Positions 40,163 through 49,746 are shown, counted from the first letter of the stretch. The stretch: DNA of 53,774 bases from an uncultured Clostridia bacterium (GCA_947627855.1 CANQXR010000015.1:1-53774), one strand, 5' to 3'. Made by a program: numbers and translations. Notes: generated from the sequence alone by a model not told the origin.

Positions 40163-41650
40163 ATGTCGGAGCAGAATTCCCGAAAAAATGTGATGGCAAG
40201 AGATACTGTTATATATATGCTTGCAAAGGGCTGTGAGGGCATAGTCGGCGCTCTTACCCTGTCGGCGATGTCGTGGATATTCATTCCGGCGCAGACGGGC
40301 ATATACAGCACTGTGAACATAGCTGTCACCACGATTGCCATGTTTTCCTGCCAATGGCTTGTGCAGTCCGTTATGCGATACATAAACAAGTATGAAATAC
40401 AGAACAAGCTTAAAGAATTTTATTCCACTGCCTTTTTTTCATGGGTGAGGATAAATCTTGCTATAATTTTTATAGCTGTTCTCTTTCTTATATTTATAAG
40501 GGAATACGGCGGGGAATTTTTGAAGAATTACCCTATGACGCTGCTTGTTTCAGCGGGCTTTATGTTTGTGACTTACAGCTCCGCTCAGCTTGTAATAGCC
40601 ATGCTTGCGGCTGTCCGTATGGCAAAAACCAATCTCTTTTTGTCTGTGGTGAATATTTGCGGAAAGCTTGTTCTTCTGATAGCTATGGCAAAGCTGTGGG
40701 GCAGCAGGATAGAGTTTATATTTATAAGCTATTGTCTTATGGATCTGTTTACCACCGTTTTCGGCACGTTTAAGCTTCAGATGTTCAAATATATAGACCT
40801 GAAAAGCTATGACAAGATTATTTTTGCTGATTTTTTCGCCTATGGTTTTCCGCTTATGGGAAATCTGATAACAACGCAGATACTCAACAAATCCGATGTA
40901 TATATAATAACCTTTTTCAAGGGACACGGCGAAGCGGGTATTTATCAGCAGAATTATTCCATAGTTTCCACCGCTTTTACAATGCTTGCCGCCGCTGTTA
41001 TGCGAGGAAGCTATCCCACTATTTTAAGAACATGGTCGGAGGGGCATAAGGAGCAGGCCGGCAGACTTGTGAATGAAGCTGTCAGACTATATCTCATATT
41101 GGGAGTGCCTGCCGTCTGCGGCATATTCGCCTTGCAGGACGTAATAAGCGGAGTTATGCTTGCTCCACAGTATTTCAGCGGAAATGTTATAATGGGTCCT
41201 GTTGCTCTCGGTATGCTTTTCCTTGCGCTGACGGAATACAGCATAAAGGGCTGGGAGCTTAATTCTATGACAAAGCAGATTTTTTACAGAAGTCTTGTGG
41301 GCGGCATTGTGAATATTGTCATAAATATTGCTTTTGTACCTCTTTTTGGCTTTATGACAGCGGCCGTTTCCACATTCATAGGCTTTTTTGTATATTTCCT
41401 GCTCGCAAGGTATGGCACGAGAAAGCTTATAAAATTCAGCCTGCCGGGTATTTGCTGGCTGAGAATAATAGGCAGCGGACTTATTATGGCGGCGGCTCTT
41501 ATCTGCATAAAAATGCTGCTCCCCACAAGCCTTGGCGCTCTCGGTATTATGGTTCTTGCAGGCATAGCTTTATATTTCGGGCTGCTTTATGCAAGCGGTG
41601 AAATGAAGGACGAAATTAACAGAATAATAAATAAAATAACAGCGAAATAA
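40163..41650 (+). CDS. Polysaccharide flippase (Wzx/MOP superfamily)
   Basis: A 495-residue protein with about 12-14 TM helices and the Polysacc_synt pattern ('ARDTVIYMLAKGCEGIVGALTLSAMSWIF', split). It probably flips the lipid-linked repeat unit across the membrane. The ATG at 40163 follows AGAGGAG; the longer frame to 40100 starts in the promoter. First gene of an operon of eight genes on the plus strand, interrupted only by repeat H. Confidence 0.88.
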   Translation: MSEQNSRKNVMARDTVIYMLAKGCEGIVGALTLSAMSWIFIPAQTGIYSTVNIAVTTIAMFSCQWLVQSVMRYINKYEIQNKLKEFYSTAFFSWVRINLAIIFIAVLFLIFIREYGGEFLKNYPMTLLVSAGFMFVTYSSAQLVIAMLAAVRMAKTNLFLSVVNICGKLVLLIAMAKLWGSRIEFIFISYCLMDLFTTVFGTFKLQMFKYIDLKSYDKIIFADFFAYGFPLMGNLITTQILNKSDVYIITFFKGHGEAGIYQQNYSIVSTAFTMLAAAVMRGSYPTILRTWSEGHKEQAGRLVNEAVRLYLILGVPAVCGIFALQDVISGVMLAPQYFSGNVIMGPVALGMLFLALTEYSIKGWELNSMTKQIFYRSLVGGIVNIVINIAFVPLFGFMTAAVSTFIGFFVYFLLARYGTRKLIKFSLPGICWLRIIGSGLIMAAALICIKMLLPTSLGALGIMVLAGIALYFGLLYASGEMKDEINRIINKITAK

Positions 41651-41667
41651 AGAAAGGAATGTTTTTT

Positions 41668-42924
41668 ATGAAGAGTATATGTGTAATAGGAATAGGCTAT
41701 GTGGGACTTCCCACAGCGGCAATGTTTGCTTCAAAGGGACACAGGGTAGTTGGCTTTGACGTAAACAAAAATGCGGTTTCGGCTCTTAACAAGGGAAAAA
41801 TAATAATCGAAGAGCCGGGACTCGGAGAGCTTGTAAAGGAAGTAGTTGAAAAGGGCAACCTTACGGGAACGGACGAGTGCCCGAAGGACTGCGATGTTTA
41901 TATAATTGCCGTACCCACACCCATAAACAAAGACAAGACTGCCGATATGCGCTTTGTGGAATCCGCCACAAGGTCTATCGTGCCCTGTCTTGAGCCGGGC
42001 AATATTGTTGTACTCGAATCCACTTCACCTCCGAGAACAGTTGAGGATCTTATGCTGCCTATTCTCAGTGAATCAGGTCTTAAAATGGGTGAGGATGTGT
42101 ATGTTGCCCATTCGCCTGAAAGAATACTTCCCGGTCAGGTTCTTTACGAGCTTAAAAACAACAGCCGTATTGTAGGCGGTATAAACGAAATATCCTCTCA
42201 AAAGGTAAAGGAGCTTTACGAAAGCTTCTGCGAGGGCGAAATCTGCCTGACCACATCTACCACTGCGGAAATGTGCAAGCTTATGGAAAATACATTCAGA
42301 GATGTAAACATAGCTCTTGCAAACGAGCTTGCCAAAATGAGCGAGGAGCTTGGGGTCAATGCGTGGGAGGTTATAGAACTTGCCAATAAACATCCGAGGG
42401 TAAACATTTTAAGCCCCGGTCCCGGTGTGGGCGGTCACTGCATAGCTCTTGACCCGTGGTTTCTTGTGGAGAAAAGCAAAAATGCTCTGCTTATAAATCA
42501 GGGACGCCATATAAACGACTCTATGCCCGAATATGTGTTTGAAAAAATCAGAAAAATTTTAGGCGGCTTTAACGGTCAGCTTATAACTCTTCTCGGCGTT
42601 ACCTATAAGCCAAATATAGACGATGTAAGGGAATCGCCTATTATGCGCCTGCTGGATCTTCTCAAGCATGAAAATGTTGTGGTAAATGTATGCGATCCTC
42701 ATGCAAACAACAAGGTCGGGGGCATCGACAGCGTTTATGCGGCTTCGGACAGGTCGTCAATGGTTGTTTTATGTGTGAACCATAAGGAATTTGAGGATAT
42801 AGATTTTGAACAGCTCAGAAGTGTTATGGACGGAAACGTAATACTTGATACCCGCAATTTCTTTGACAAGGACAAGGTGGAAAGTGCAGGACTCAGATAT
42901 GAGCTTTTGGGGAACGGCAGATAA
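41668..42924 (+). CDS. wecC: UDP-N-acetyl-D-mannosamine dehydrogenase-like
   Basis: A nucleotide-sugar dehydrogenase of 418 residues that oxidises UDP-ManNAc to UDP-ManNAcA with two NAD+. The NAD motif is 'VIGIGYVGLPTAAMF' (about 5-19). 'STSPPRT' and 'KLMENTFRDVNIALANE' line the active site. 'PGPGVGGHCIALDPWF' (split) contains the catalytic Cys; this wording is typical of WecC/MNAD. The C-terminal UDP-binding domain has 'LLGVTYKPNIDDVRESP'. The ATG at 41668 is preferred over 41659 because the AGAAAGGA site lies too close to the latter. UDP-ManNAc epimerase (WecB/MnaA) is not in the window. Confidence 0.9.
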   Translation: MKSICVIGIGYVGLPTAAMFASKGHRVVGFDVNKNAVSALNKGKIIIEEPGLGELVKEVVEKGNLTGTDECPKDCDVYIIAVPTPINKDKTADMRFVESATRSIVPCLEPGNIVVLESTSPPRTVEDLMLPILSESGLKMGEDVYVAHSPERILPGQVLYELKNNSRIVGGINEISSQKVKELYESFCEGEICLTTSTTAEMCKLMENTFRDVNIALANELAKMSEELGVNAWEVIELANKHPRVNILSPGPGVGGHCIALDPWFLVEKSKNALLINQGRHINDSMPEYVFEKIRKILGGFNGQLITLLGVTYKPNIDDVRESPIMRLLDLLKHENVVVNVCDPHANNKVGGIDSVYAASDRSSMVVLCVNHKEFEDIDFEQLRSVMDGNVILDTRNFFDKDKVESAGLRYELLGNGR

Positions 42925-42926
42925 TT

Positions 42927-44186
42927 ATGAAAAAGGTTCTTATTATAGCTAATCAATTCCCCCCTATGGGGGGTTCGGGAGTTCAGAGGAGCGTTAAGTT
43001 TGTTAAAAACCTGAGATATTTCGACTATGAGCCTGTTGTGTTTACAAGGCAGGAGGGGAATATGCCGATAAGGGACGACACTCTTCTTAAGGATATTCCC
43101 GATGGCGTAAAAATTTACAGGACAAAGGCGTATGAGGCTCCTGAGCTCAGAGGAATAATGCATATTCCCGGCAAGGTTCTGGGAAAGGTGACTATACCCG
43201 ACTCGGCATATTTCTGGTATAAGACCTCCGGAAAAAAGGCGGAAAATGTCATAAAAGAGGAAGGCATAAGCATAATTTATACCACCTCTGCCCCATATTC
43301 AGACCATCTTTTGGGGCTTTGGCTCAAAAAACGTATGCCCGACCTTAAATGGGTAGTCGATTTCAGAGATGAATGGACGAATAATCCGTATATCCTCGAT
43401 TCTCCCTACAACCCTGTCAGAACGGCAATCGAAAAGAAAATGGAAAACAATGTGGTAAAGACGGCGGATCTGCTTATAGCCAATTCTCCTGTTATGAGGG
43501 ATAATTTCATAAGGAATAATTCCATATCAGGCGATAATTTTTATGTTATACCGAATGGCTATGATAAGGAGGATTTTGAGGGACTTGACCTTACTCCCCC
43601 CACAAACCCTGTGTTTACCCTTGTATATACAGGCGCTCTTTATGGCAGAAGAAAGCCCGATGTTTTCTTTGCGGCGCTTTCCGAGCTTATAGGCGAGGGC
43701 AGCATTGACAGAAACAAAATAAAGGTTCAGCTTATCGGAAATTATCATAAAGACAAACTTCAGCTTCAGATAGACAGCTTCGGACTTAACGGCGTAATTG
43801 AAATTTTGGGCTATGTGCCCCATGACGAGTGTATAAAACGTCAGCTTTCGGCGGATTGCCTGCTTCTTATAGAGGGAGGCGGCAGAGGCGCAGACGCATT
43901 CTATACCGGCAAGGTGTTTGAATATATGAACACAGGCAGACCTGTTCTTTCACTTCTTCCGGAAGGAGTGGCAAAGGAGCTTGTTTTAAAAAGCGGCATA
44001 GGAATTGTGTCGGAAACCTCCGATAAGGAAGGAGCAAAGCGGAACCTGCTTAAATATTATAACGACTGGAAAAACGGCTCTCTCACTTTTGAGGGCAGGA
44101 GAGATGTAATAGAGCTCTATGAAAGAAAGGCGCTGACAGGCAGACTTGCGGATATATTTTCAAAGCAGTGCACTAATAAACCCTGA
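42927..44186 (+). CDS. GT4-family glycosyltransferase
   Basis: A 419-residue GT-B enzyme. The N-terminal domain begins 'KKVLIIANQFPPMGGSGVQRS', where the GG-G loop binds donor phosphate. The C-terminal domain carries 'LVYTGALYGRRKP' and 'GKVFEYMNTGRPVLSL' in the place of the E-x7-E motif. The start lies 2 nt after the dehydrogenase stop, so the genes are coupled. The acceptor and sugar are unknown. Confidence 0.85.
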   Translation: MKKVLIIANQFPPMGGSGVQRSVKFVKNLRYFDYEPVVFTRQEGNMPIRDDTLLKDIPDGVKIYRTKAYEAPELRGIMHIPGKVLGKVTIPDSAYFWYKTSGKKAENVIKEEGISIIYTTSAPYSDHLLGLWLKKRMPDLKWVVDFRDEWTNNPYILDSPYNPVRTAIEKKMENNVVKTADLLIANSPVMRDNFIRNNSISGDNFYVIPNGYDKEDFEGLDLTPPTNPVFTLVYTGALYGRRKPDVFFAALSELIGEGSIDRNKIKVQLIGNYHKDKLQLQIDSFGLNGVIEILGYVPHDECIKRQLSADCLLLIEGGGRGADAFYTGKVFEYMNTGRPVLSLLPEGVAKELVLKSGIGIVSETSDKEGAKRNLLKYYNDWKNGSLTFEGRRDVIELYERKALTGRLADIFSKQCTNKP

Positions 44187-44202
44187 GAAAATCCTTAAGC
44201 CT

Positions 44203-44352
44203 AGCCAACCGGACTGCGGGCAGGAGCGTGGAGCGGAGCGAGGACAATGACGCTGTGAGCGGCTTGTCCGCTCACAGCGTCATTGTCCTCGCTCCGCTCC
44301 ACGCCCCATGGGTCGACTCTTTTAACCATCTTCGATGGTTGAAAGGGTTGGC
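44203..44352 (-). repeat. Palindromic intergenic element H, inside the polysaccharide operon
   Basis: Head AGCCAACCGGACTGCGG (44203-44219), 17 nt after the GT4 stop. The long stem pairs 44226-44262 with 44268-44304 (37 bp, perfect). Linker CCCATGGGTCG; imperfect short stem (44316-44330 with 44334-44348). It separates two genes of one operon. Confidence 0.92.
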
Positions 44353-44390
44353 GCAACAATATTTATTATAAAACATAAAGGAGCATGGAA

Positions 44391-45530
44391 GTGAAAATAA
44401 TACATTTTATTTCCGGCGGAGATACGGGAGGGGCAAAAACCCACGTTCTCTCTCTTCTTACAAATCTTTTAAAACTGAATATAGACGTTTCGCTGCTTTG
44501 TATTATGGAGAGTGTTTTCACAAGTGAAGCAAGATCCCTTGGTATACCTGTCAAGGTCATACGGCAGAACAAGCGGTATGATATAAGCGCTTTTGGCAAA
44601 ATAAGCCGTTATCTCAATGAAAGCGGTGCGGATTTGGTGCATTGTCACGGGGCAAGGGCTAATTATATATCCTTATTTATAAAACATAGGCTTAAAATGC
44701 CCATGCTGACAACACTTCACAGCGATTATAAGCTTGACTTTGCGGGAAGTCTTAAAAAAAGACTTGTTTATACTTCCATAAACGCATTTGCACTCAGAAG
44801 ATTTTCATATGTGCTGACTGTTACTGAGGTTTTCAAAAATATGCTTATAAAGCGTGGCTTTAAGGCGGAAAGGCTTCGGGTAATATACAACGGCATAGAT
44901 ATGGAAAATATACCGGAGGTAATGCCGAGGGAAGAGTTTCTCAGGAAATACTCGATCCCTGCCGACAGACCGATCGTGGGCATTGCCGCAAGACTTCAGG
45001 CGGTAAAGGGAGTTGACGTTTTTGTAAAGGCTGCCGAGCTTGTTTTAAGGGACAGAAAGGACGTTCTGTTTCTTATTGCAGGTGACGGCGATATGGCGGA
45101 AGAGCTTAAAGCCTATGTAAACGAAAAGGGGCTTGACAGAATATTTTTCTTGGGGCATCTTCCCTTTGAATATATTGACAGCTTTTATAATGCCGTTGAC
45201 ATAAATGTGCTGTCAAGCTATTCCGAAAGCTTTCCCTATGCTCTTCTGGAGGGAGGACGCCGCAAAAAGGCAACTATATCCACTATGGCAGGCGGAGTTG
45301 TTGAGATGATAGAAAATGAAAAAACGGGACTTCTGACTCCTGTCGGCGACTCCGATGCACTGGCACAGGCTGTGATGCGTCTGCTTAAGGATCAGGCGCT
45401 TCGGGAAAGACTGGGGAATAATTTCTATATGAGTATCAAAAGTGATTTTTCCCTTGTTTCAATGGCAAAGCGACACGAAAAAATATATGGCGATATACTG
45501 AAAGAGGTAAAGAAAAATGAAAAAAATTAA
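44391..45530 (+). CDS. GT4-family glycosyltransferase
   Basis: A 379-residue GT-B retaining enzyme. 'ISGGDTGGAKTHVLSL' is the donor-phosphate loop, 'HCHGARAN' follows, the C-terminal domain starts 'VGIAARLQAVKGVDVF', and the E-x7-E motif appears near 'SESFPYALLEGGRRKK', where the second position is replaced by a basic run. The start was set at GTG 44391 because AAGGAG is 7 nt before it; the ATG at 44385 is only 1 nt from that site. It overlaps the next gene by 14 nt. Confidence 0.87.
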   Translation: MKIIHFISGGDTGGAKTHVLSLLTNLLKLNIDVSLLCIMESVFTSEARSLGIPVKVIRQNKRYDISAFGKISRYLNESGADLVHCHGARANYISLFIKHRLKMPMLTTLHSDYKLDFAGSLKKRLVYTSINAFALRRFSYVLTVTEVFKNMLIKRGFKAERLRVIYNGIDMENIPEVMPREEFLRKYSIPADRPIVGIAARLQAVKGVDVFVKAAELVLRDRKDVLFLIAGDGDMAEELKAYVNEKGLDRIFFLGHLPFEYIDSFYNAVDINVLSSYSESFPYALLEGGRRKKATISTMAGGVVEMIENEKTGLLTPVGDSDALAQAVMRLLKDQALRERLGNNFYMSIKSDFSLVSMAKRHEKIYGDILKEVKKNEKN

Positions 45531-46053
45531 TATTATTGACATTATAGTTATTGTTGTTATAATTGCCGTTGCGGCTGCCGTTGTTTACAGAATATTCGGC
45601 AAAAGCAGCAACGTGGGAGAAGAAAATCTTCTCTCGGAAGAGCAGTATATGTATGTGGAGCTGTATGCCAATCAGGTGGTTCCCGAGTCATTGGATACCC
45701 TTAAACCGGGAGATCTTCTTGTGGCAAACGGCAAGCAGACAACAGGCGAGGTAATGTATGTTGAGTCTGAGCCATCGGCGTATATAGGCGTTGACGATGA
45801 GGGCAATGCTGTTCTTACAAGACACCCCTTATGGAAAGATCTCCATGTTGTTATACGTGATAAGGTGAATCCCTCTGAGGTAACTCTCAAGGCAGGCGGA
45901 CAGGAGGTAAGGGTAAATTACACCTATATTCTCAAGACCCAGCAGTTTGAGGGCAATTCCAAGGTAAGGGGTATACAGTTTGTGCCCATAGAAGATGCCG
46001 AAAATGTTGATCCCAAGGAGATGTTCGGGGATATGAGTTCTTTTGCGGAGTAA
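45517..46053 (+). CDS. DUF4330 membrane-anchored protein
   Basis: This 178-residue protein has a short cytosolic N-terminus, one TM helix (about 6-25, 'IIDIIVIVVIIAVAAAVVY') and an extracytoplasmic beta-rich domain ('LKPGDLLVANG', 'VVIRDKVNPSEVTLKAGGQEVRVN'). DUF4330 proteins occur in clostridial and cyanobacterial exopolysaccharide loci next to ligases and glycosyltransferases; their role is unknown. It is coupled to the GT4 gene by a 14-nt overlap and sits just before the polymerase, so a role in polymer assembly is likely. Confidence 0.8.
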   Translation: MKKINIIDIIVIVVIIAVAAAVVYRIFGKSSNVGEENLLSEEQYMYVELYANQVVPESLDTLKPGDLLVANGKQTTGEVMYVESEPSAYIGVDDEGNAVLTRHPLWKDLHVVIRDKVNPSEVTLKAGGQEVRVNYTYILKTQQFEGNSKVRGIQFVPIEDAENVDPKEMFGDMSSFAE

Positions 46054-46062
46054 GGTGATTTT

Positions 46063-47577
46063 ATGACTGTTAGGGACAGCCTCGTGTACAGACTTATCTG
46101 TATGCTTTTTGCCGCTTATGACAACAGCATTCTGAAAAAAGTAATATGCGGCATGGGGGCATATTTCAAAGAAAGCCTGACCTATAAGCTTATACTTAAA
46201 TATATATATAAACAGCCGAAGATATATTCAAGCGCCATAGTCAGCCTGTTTAACGGAATATTGTACAGGCTCGGCGGACTTTGCGACAGAATCCTGAAGT
46301 TGTTGTCCGGCAGTGCAGTCTGTCGTCTGCTCAGGGTCGTTGTCGGTCACAAGGATATTTTTCTGTATATACTTGTGGCTTATCCATTTACGGATTATGT
46401 TATCAGAAACACCGTGGGAGTATTGGCAGGCTCGTGGGACGAAATGTTTTTTGTGGGGCTGACGCTTTTGCTTGCCCTTGATTTCTTTTTTAATCATAAG
46501 GAAAGGAAATACGTTGTTTCACCCCTCAATACGGCAGTAATTATATTCCTTGCAGTAATGTTTGGGTGTTGGTTCGTTGTTTCTCCCGACAGAGAAATAG
46601 GTCTTGAGGGCTTGAGGGCCGTATGTGAATATATATTCTGGTTTTTCATTGTGCTTAAGCTGTGCGACAGTGATAAGCTTGGAAAAAGACTTTGCATATG
46701 CCTGTTCATTGTTGTGGGCATCATGGCTTTACATGGCATATATCAGTATATTGTCGCCGTACCCATGCCTGCGGGCTGGGTGGATCACAATGAGGCGGGA
46801 GTGAGGACGAGAGTATACTCCATACTCACAAGCCCAAATGTTCTGGGGGATTTAATGACGCTTGCGGCTCCCATAGGCGCAGGACTTTTTCTTGAGGAAA
46901 AGGACAGGTTCAAAAAAATCATATACGGAGCAGGTACACTGTGTATAATTGTTTCCCTTGCCTTTACATTTTCAAGAGGAGCATGGCTCGGCTTTGTGTT
47001 CGCAGTTGTTGTATTTGTAATGTTCTATGACGCAAGATATCTTGTCCCTGTATGCATATTGGGACTTTTGGTAGTCTTTTTGGTGCCCGAAGTCGGAAAC
47101 AGAATAAGCTATATGCTAAGCCATGATTATATTGAGTCCTCTATGAACGGCGGACGTCTTATAAGATGGATAGACGGTCTTAAGGTATGGTCTTACGGAA
47201 AGCTTTCGGGCGTAGGGCTTGGACATTTCGGAGGGGCTGTGGCTGAGAACCACGGTATGTCATATCTTGTGGCGGACGAATATATGGAAACCTTCTATAT
47301 GGATAATTATTATCTGAAAACAATGATAGAAACGGGCGTTGTAGGGCTTGCGGCGTTTATATTCCTTATGTATCAGGTTTTTATAAGCTCTGTAAGGGCA
47401 GTAAAGTCATCTGAGGAATACAGACTTTTGAAAACAGGCATTATGGCCGGACTTTTCGGAGTTATTATGCATAATCTTGTTGAAAATATATTTGAAGTGC
47501 CTATGGCATCAACGGAATTTTGGATATTTGCGGCTGTGCTTATGTCATTTTGGTACAGAAGGACGGGCAAAAGGTAA
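46063..47577 (+). CDS. O-antigen ligase/polymerase family membrane protein (Wzy/WaaL-like)
   Basis: A 504-residue polytopic protein with about 12 TM helices and one large extracytoplasmic loop ('GRLIRWIDGLKVWSYGKLSGVGLGHFGG', read in parts), the signature of the Wzy_C domain (PF04932), about residues 210-430. 'NVLGDLMTLAAPIGAG' is the conserved helix before it. It probably polymerises repeat units or ligates the chain onto its acceptor. The first about 100 residues are basic and amphipathic, longer than in typical members. Confidence 0.85.
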   Translation: MTVRDSLVYRLICMLFAAYDNSILKKVICGMGAYFKESLTYKLILKYIYKQPKIYSSAIVSLFNGILYRLGGLCDRILKLLSGSAVCRLLRVVVGHKDIFLYILVAYPFTDYVIRNTVGVLAGSWDEMFFVGLTLLLALDFFFNHKERKYVVSPLNTAVIIFLAVMFGCWFVVSPDREIGLEGLRAVCEYIFWFFIVLKLCDSDKLGKRLCICLFIVVGIMALHGIYQYIVAVPMPAGWVDHNEAGVRTRVYSILTSPNVLGDLMTLAAPIGAGLFLEEKDRFKKIIYGAGTLCIIVSLAFTFSRGAWLGFVFAVVVFVMFYDARYLVPVCILGLLVVFLVPEVGNRISYMLSHDYIESSMNGGRLIRWIDGLKVWSYGKLSGVGLGHFGGAVAENHGMSYLVADEYMETFYMDNYYLKTMIETGVVGLAAFIFLMYQVFISSVRAVKSSEEYRLLKTGIMAGLFGVIMHNLVENIFEVPMASTEFWIFAAVLMSFWYRRTGKR

Positions 47578-47601
47578 GTTGACGGGAAAAGAGGAACTGT
47601 T

Positions 47602-48714
47602 ATGACCGAAGTGCTTATTACGGGATATCACGGATATGGAAACACCGGAGATGAGGCCATCCTTATAGCAATAAAGGAGGGCATAGACAAAATGAAGGCG
47701 GATATAAGGCTTACCGCTCTTTCATATGACCCGAAATTTACTAAAAATGAATATGGAATAAACGCTGTTAAAAAGTTCAATGTGTTTCAGGTGTTCAGGG
47801 CTGTTGCAAAATGCGATGTTCTGCTTTTTGGCGGAGGTACGCTTTTGCAGGATATTTCAAGCACGAGGTCGCTTATTTACTATCTGAGCATTTTAAAGCT
47901 TGCAAAGCTTCTCAGAAAAAGAATAATGGTCTATGCAAATGGCATAGGTCCCGTTACAAGACCCCGCAACAGACGGCTCATAGGCAGGATAGTAAACAAG
48001 GTGGACGTTATAACTCTGAGGGAGGAGCTTTCCCTTAAGGAGCTTAAGGATATGAATGTAACATCTCCACCCACCTATATTACAGCCGATCCTGTTTTTA
48101 ATCTTCAGTCCGAAAGCAGAAAAACGGCTCTTGATATTCTCGCCCGTGAAGGCGTGCCTACGGACAAGCCTATTGTGGGCATTGCCATAAGAGAGTGGAA
48201 AAAGTCGAAGTACGGAGAGGAATATGTAAGAGAAATAGCTATTGCCTGCGACAGTCTTATAAGAAGCGGCAAAACAGTTCTGTTTATACCTATGGAGTTC
48301 AGGGCGGATTTAGGCATTTCCGAAAGAGCAAGACAGCAGATGGAGGAAAAAAGCTATATTCTGAGCAGCCCTTACCGCCCGAAGGAAATTCTGGCGGTGG
48401 TTGGCGAGATGAGCCTTATAATTGGTATGCGGCTTCACTCCCTTATTTTTGCAGGTATAAAGAATGTTCCGATGTTGGGAATAGTCTATGACCCGAAGGT
48501 AGAGCACTATATAGATCTTTTGGGAATGTGCAGGGCAGCCGACATAAGGACGGAAAGACTTTCGGGGGCGGAGCTTGTGAAGCTTTCATCAGATGTATTT
48601 GAAAGCTATGATGAATATAAGGACATTTTGGCTAAGAAAACAGCCCCCCTTATGGAAAAAGCAAGGAAAAATGACAAGCTGCTCAAGGAGCTTATAAAAA
48701 AGACTCGACCCTAA
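47602..48714 (+). CDS. csaB: Polysaccharide pyruvyl transferase CsaB
   Basis: A 370-residue enzyme that transfers pyruvate from phosphoenolpyruvate to make 4,6-ketal-pyruvyl ManNAc in secondary wall polymers, to which S-layer homology domains bind. Signatures are 'ITGYHGYGNTGDEAIL' (about 5-20), 'LLFGGGTLLQD' (about 73-83), 'GIGPV' and 'IGMRLHSLIFAG' (about 275-286). It is fused to nothing and sits between the polymerase and TagA, a common order in clostridia. Ribosome site AGAGGAA. Confidence 0.92.
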   Translation: MTEVLITGYHGYGNTGDEAILIAIKEGIDKMKADIRLTALSYDPKFTKNEYGINAVKKFNVFQVFRAVAKCDVLLFGGGTLLQDISSTRSLIYYLSILKLAKLLRKRIMVYANGIGPVTRPRNRRLIGRIVNKVDVITLREELSLKELKDMNVTSPPTYITADPVFNLQSESRKTALDILAREGVPTDKPIVGIAIREWKKSKYGEEYVREIAIACDSLIRSGKTVLFIPMEFRADLGISERARQQMEEKSYILSSPYRPKEILAVVGEMSLIIGMRLHSLIFAGIKNVPMLGIVYDPKVEHYIDLLGMCRAADIRTERLSGAELVKLSSDVFESYDEYKDILAKKTAPLMEKARKNDKLLKELIKKTRP

Positions 48715-48734
48715 ATTATTCAGGAGGTTTTTAT

Positions 48735-49532
48735 ATGGCGGGAATTTGTAAAATTATGGGTATACCCTTCAACAATGTTTCTATGACGGAAGCCCTCGGA
48801 ATAACACTTATTGCATTGCAGGAAAGGCGCAAAACAGTAATATATACGCCGAATCCGGAAATAGTTATGGCGGCGCAGAAGGACAAGGAATATATGGAGG
48901 TTCTGAAGTCGGCGGATCTGCTTCTGCCCGACGGAATAGGTATCGTCAAGGCATCAAAGCTTTATCACAACCCTATAAAGGAAAGAGTGGCAGGGTATGA
49001 TTTTGTGCAGGCTGTATTTTCAAAGGTCAGAACAAGTGTGAATACGGTGTATCTCCTCGGAGGCAAGGAGGGCGTTGCCGAAAAGGCTAAGGAAAAAATG
49101 CAAAGGCAGCACAGGGGGCTTAGTATTACAGGTGCGCATCATGGATATTTCAAGGACGGCTCTGAAGAAGAGGCTCAGGTTATAGATGAAATAAACAGCC
49201 TTAACCCCGAAATACTGCTGGTCGGACTGGGATTTCCCAGACAGGAAAAATGGATCGCAAGGCACAGGGACAAGCTTAACTCCATAATTATAATAGCAGT
49301 CGGCGGAAGCTTTGACGTAATGAGCGGCGAAACAAAAAGAGCGCCGGAGTTTTACAGAAAACACGGACTTGAGTGGTTTTACAGACTTATTACTCAGCCG
49401 AGCCGTTTTAAAAGAATGCTCGTTCTGCCTGTGTTTATGATAAGAGCTTTGGGAGAAAGATTCGGAGCAAGCATAGAATTCAAAGGCGACAAGGTAACTA
49501 TTGAGAAAATCAACAAAAAAAGAAGAAAATAA
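48735..49532 (+). CDS. tagA: WecG/TagA/CpsF glycosyltransferase (ManNAc transferase)
   Basis: A 265-residue GT26 enzyme. In wall teichoic acid and secondary polymer synthesis it adds ManNAc to GlcNAc-PP-undecaprenol. Motifs are 'TPNPEIVMAAQKDKEY' near the N-terminus, 'DLLLPDGIGIVKASKL' (catalytic D), 'VYLLGGKEGVAEKA', 'LLVGLGFPRQEKWIA' and 'GGSFDVMSGETKRAPE'. A clear AGGAGG precedes the ATG. Last gene of the operon; the ManNAc theme fits WecC and CsaB. Confidence 0.9.
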   Translation: MAGICKIMGIPFNNVSMTEALGITLIALQERRKTVIYTPNPEIVMAAQKDKEYMEVLKSADLLLPDGIGIVKASKLYHNPIKERVAGYDFVQAVFSKVRTSVNTVYLLGGKEGVAEKAKEKMQRQHRGLSITGAHHGYFKDGSEEEAQVIDEINSLNPEILLVGLGFPRQEKWIARHRDKLNSIIIIAVGGSFDVMSGETKRAPEFYRKHGLEWFYRLITQPSRFKRMLVLPVFMIRALGERFGASIEFKGDKVTIEKINKKRRK

Positions 49533-49536
49533 AGGG

Positions 49537-49640
49537 TTGCGCCGCATTTCAGACCGTCACGGACGGTATGAAATGCGACCCCGCGGGGCGGGGGAGAATG
49601 ACAGCAAGGCGGCGGCAGCGAAACGGGGACAACGCCCCCC
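49537..49640 (+). repeat. Palindromic element I, cut by the IS1182 element
   Basis: The short stem pairs 49544-49558 with 49562-49576 (15 bp, one mismatch), 12 nt from the tagA stop. Linker GACCCCGCGGGG, then a GC-rich stretch that looks like one arm of a long stem, but its partner is missing because the insertion sequence starts at 49641. Confidence 0.75.
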
Positions 49641-49708
49641 AGATTGTCCGAAAAACATATGAAAATCATAAATAAAATCTTTATTAGTTTTACGTAACGA
49701 ACATAAAA

Positions 49709-49746
49709 AAGAACATATTGGATTAAATTGTTTCCAATATGTTCTT
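49709..49746 (-). terminator. Terminator of the transposase gene
   Basis: A 14-bp perfect stem (AAGAACATATTGGA with TCCAATATGTTCTT) followed, on the minus strand, by a T-run. It overlaps the last codons of the transposase. Confidence 0.75.
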
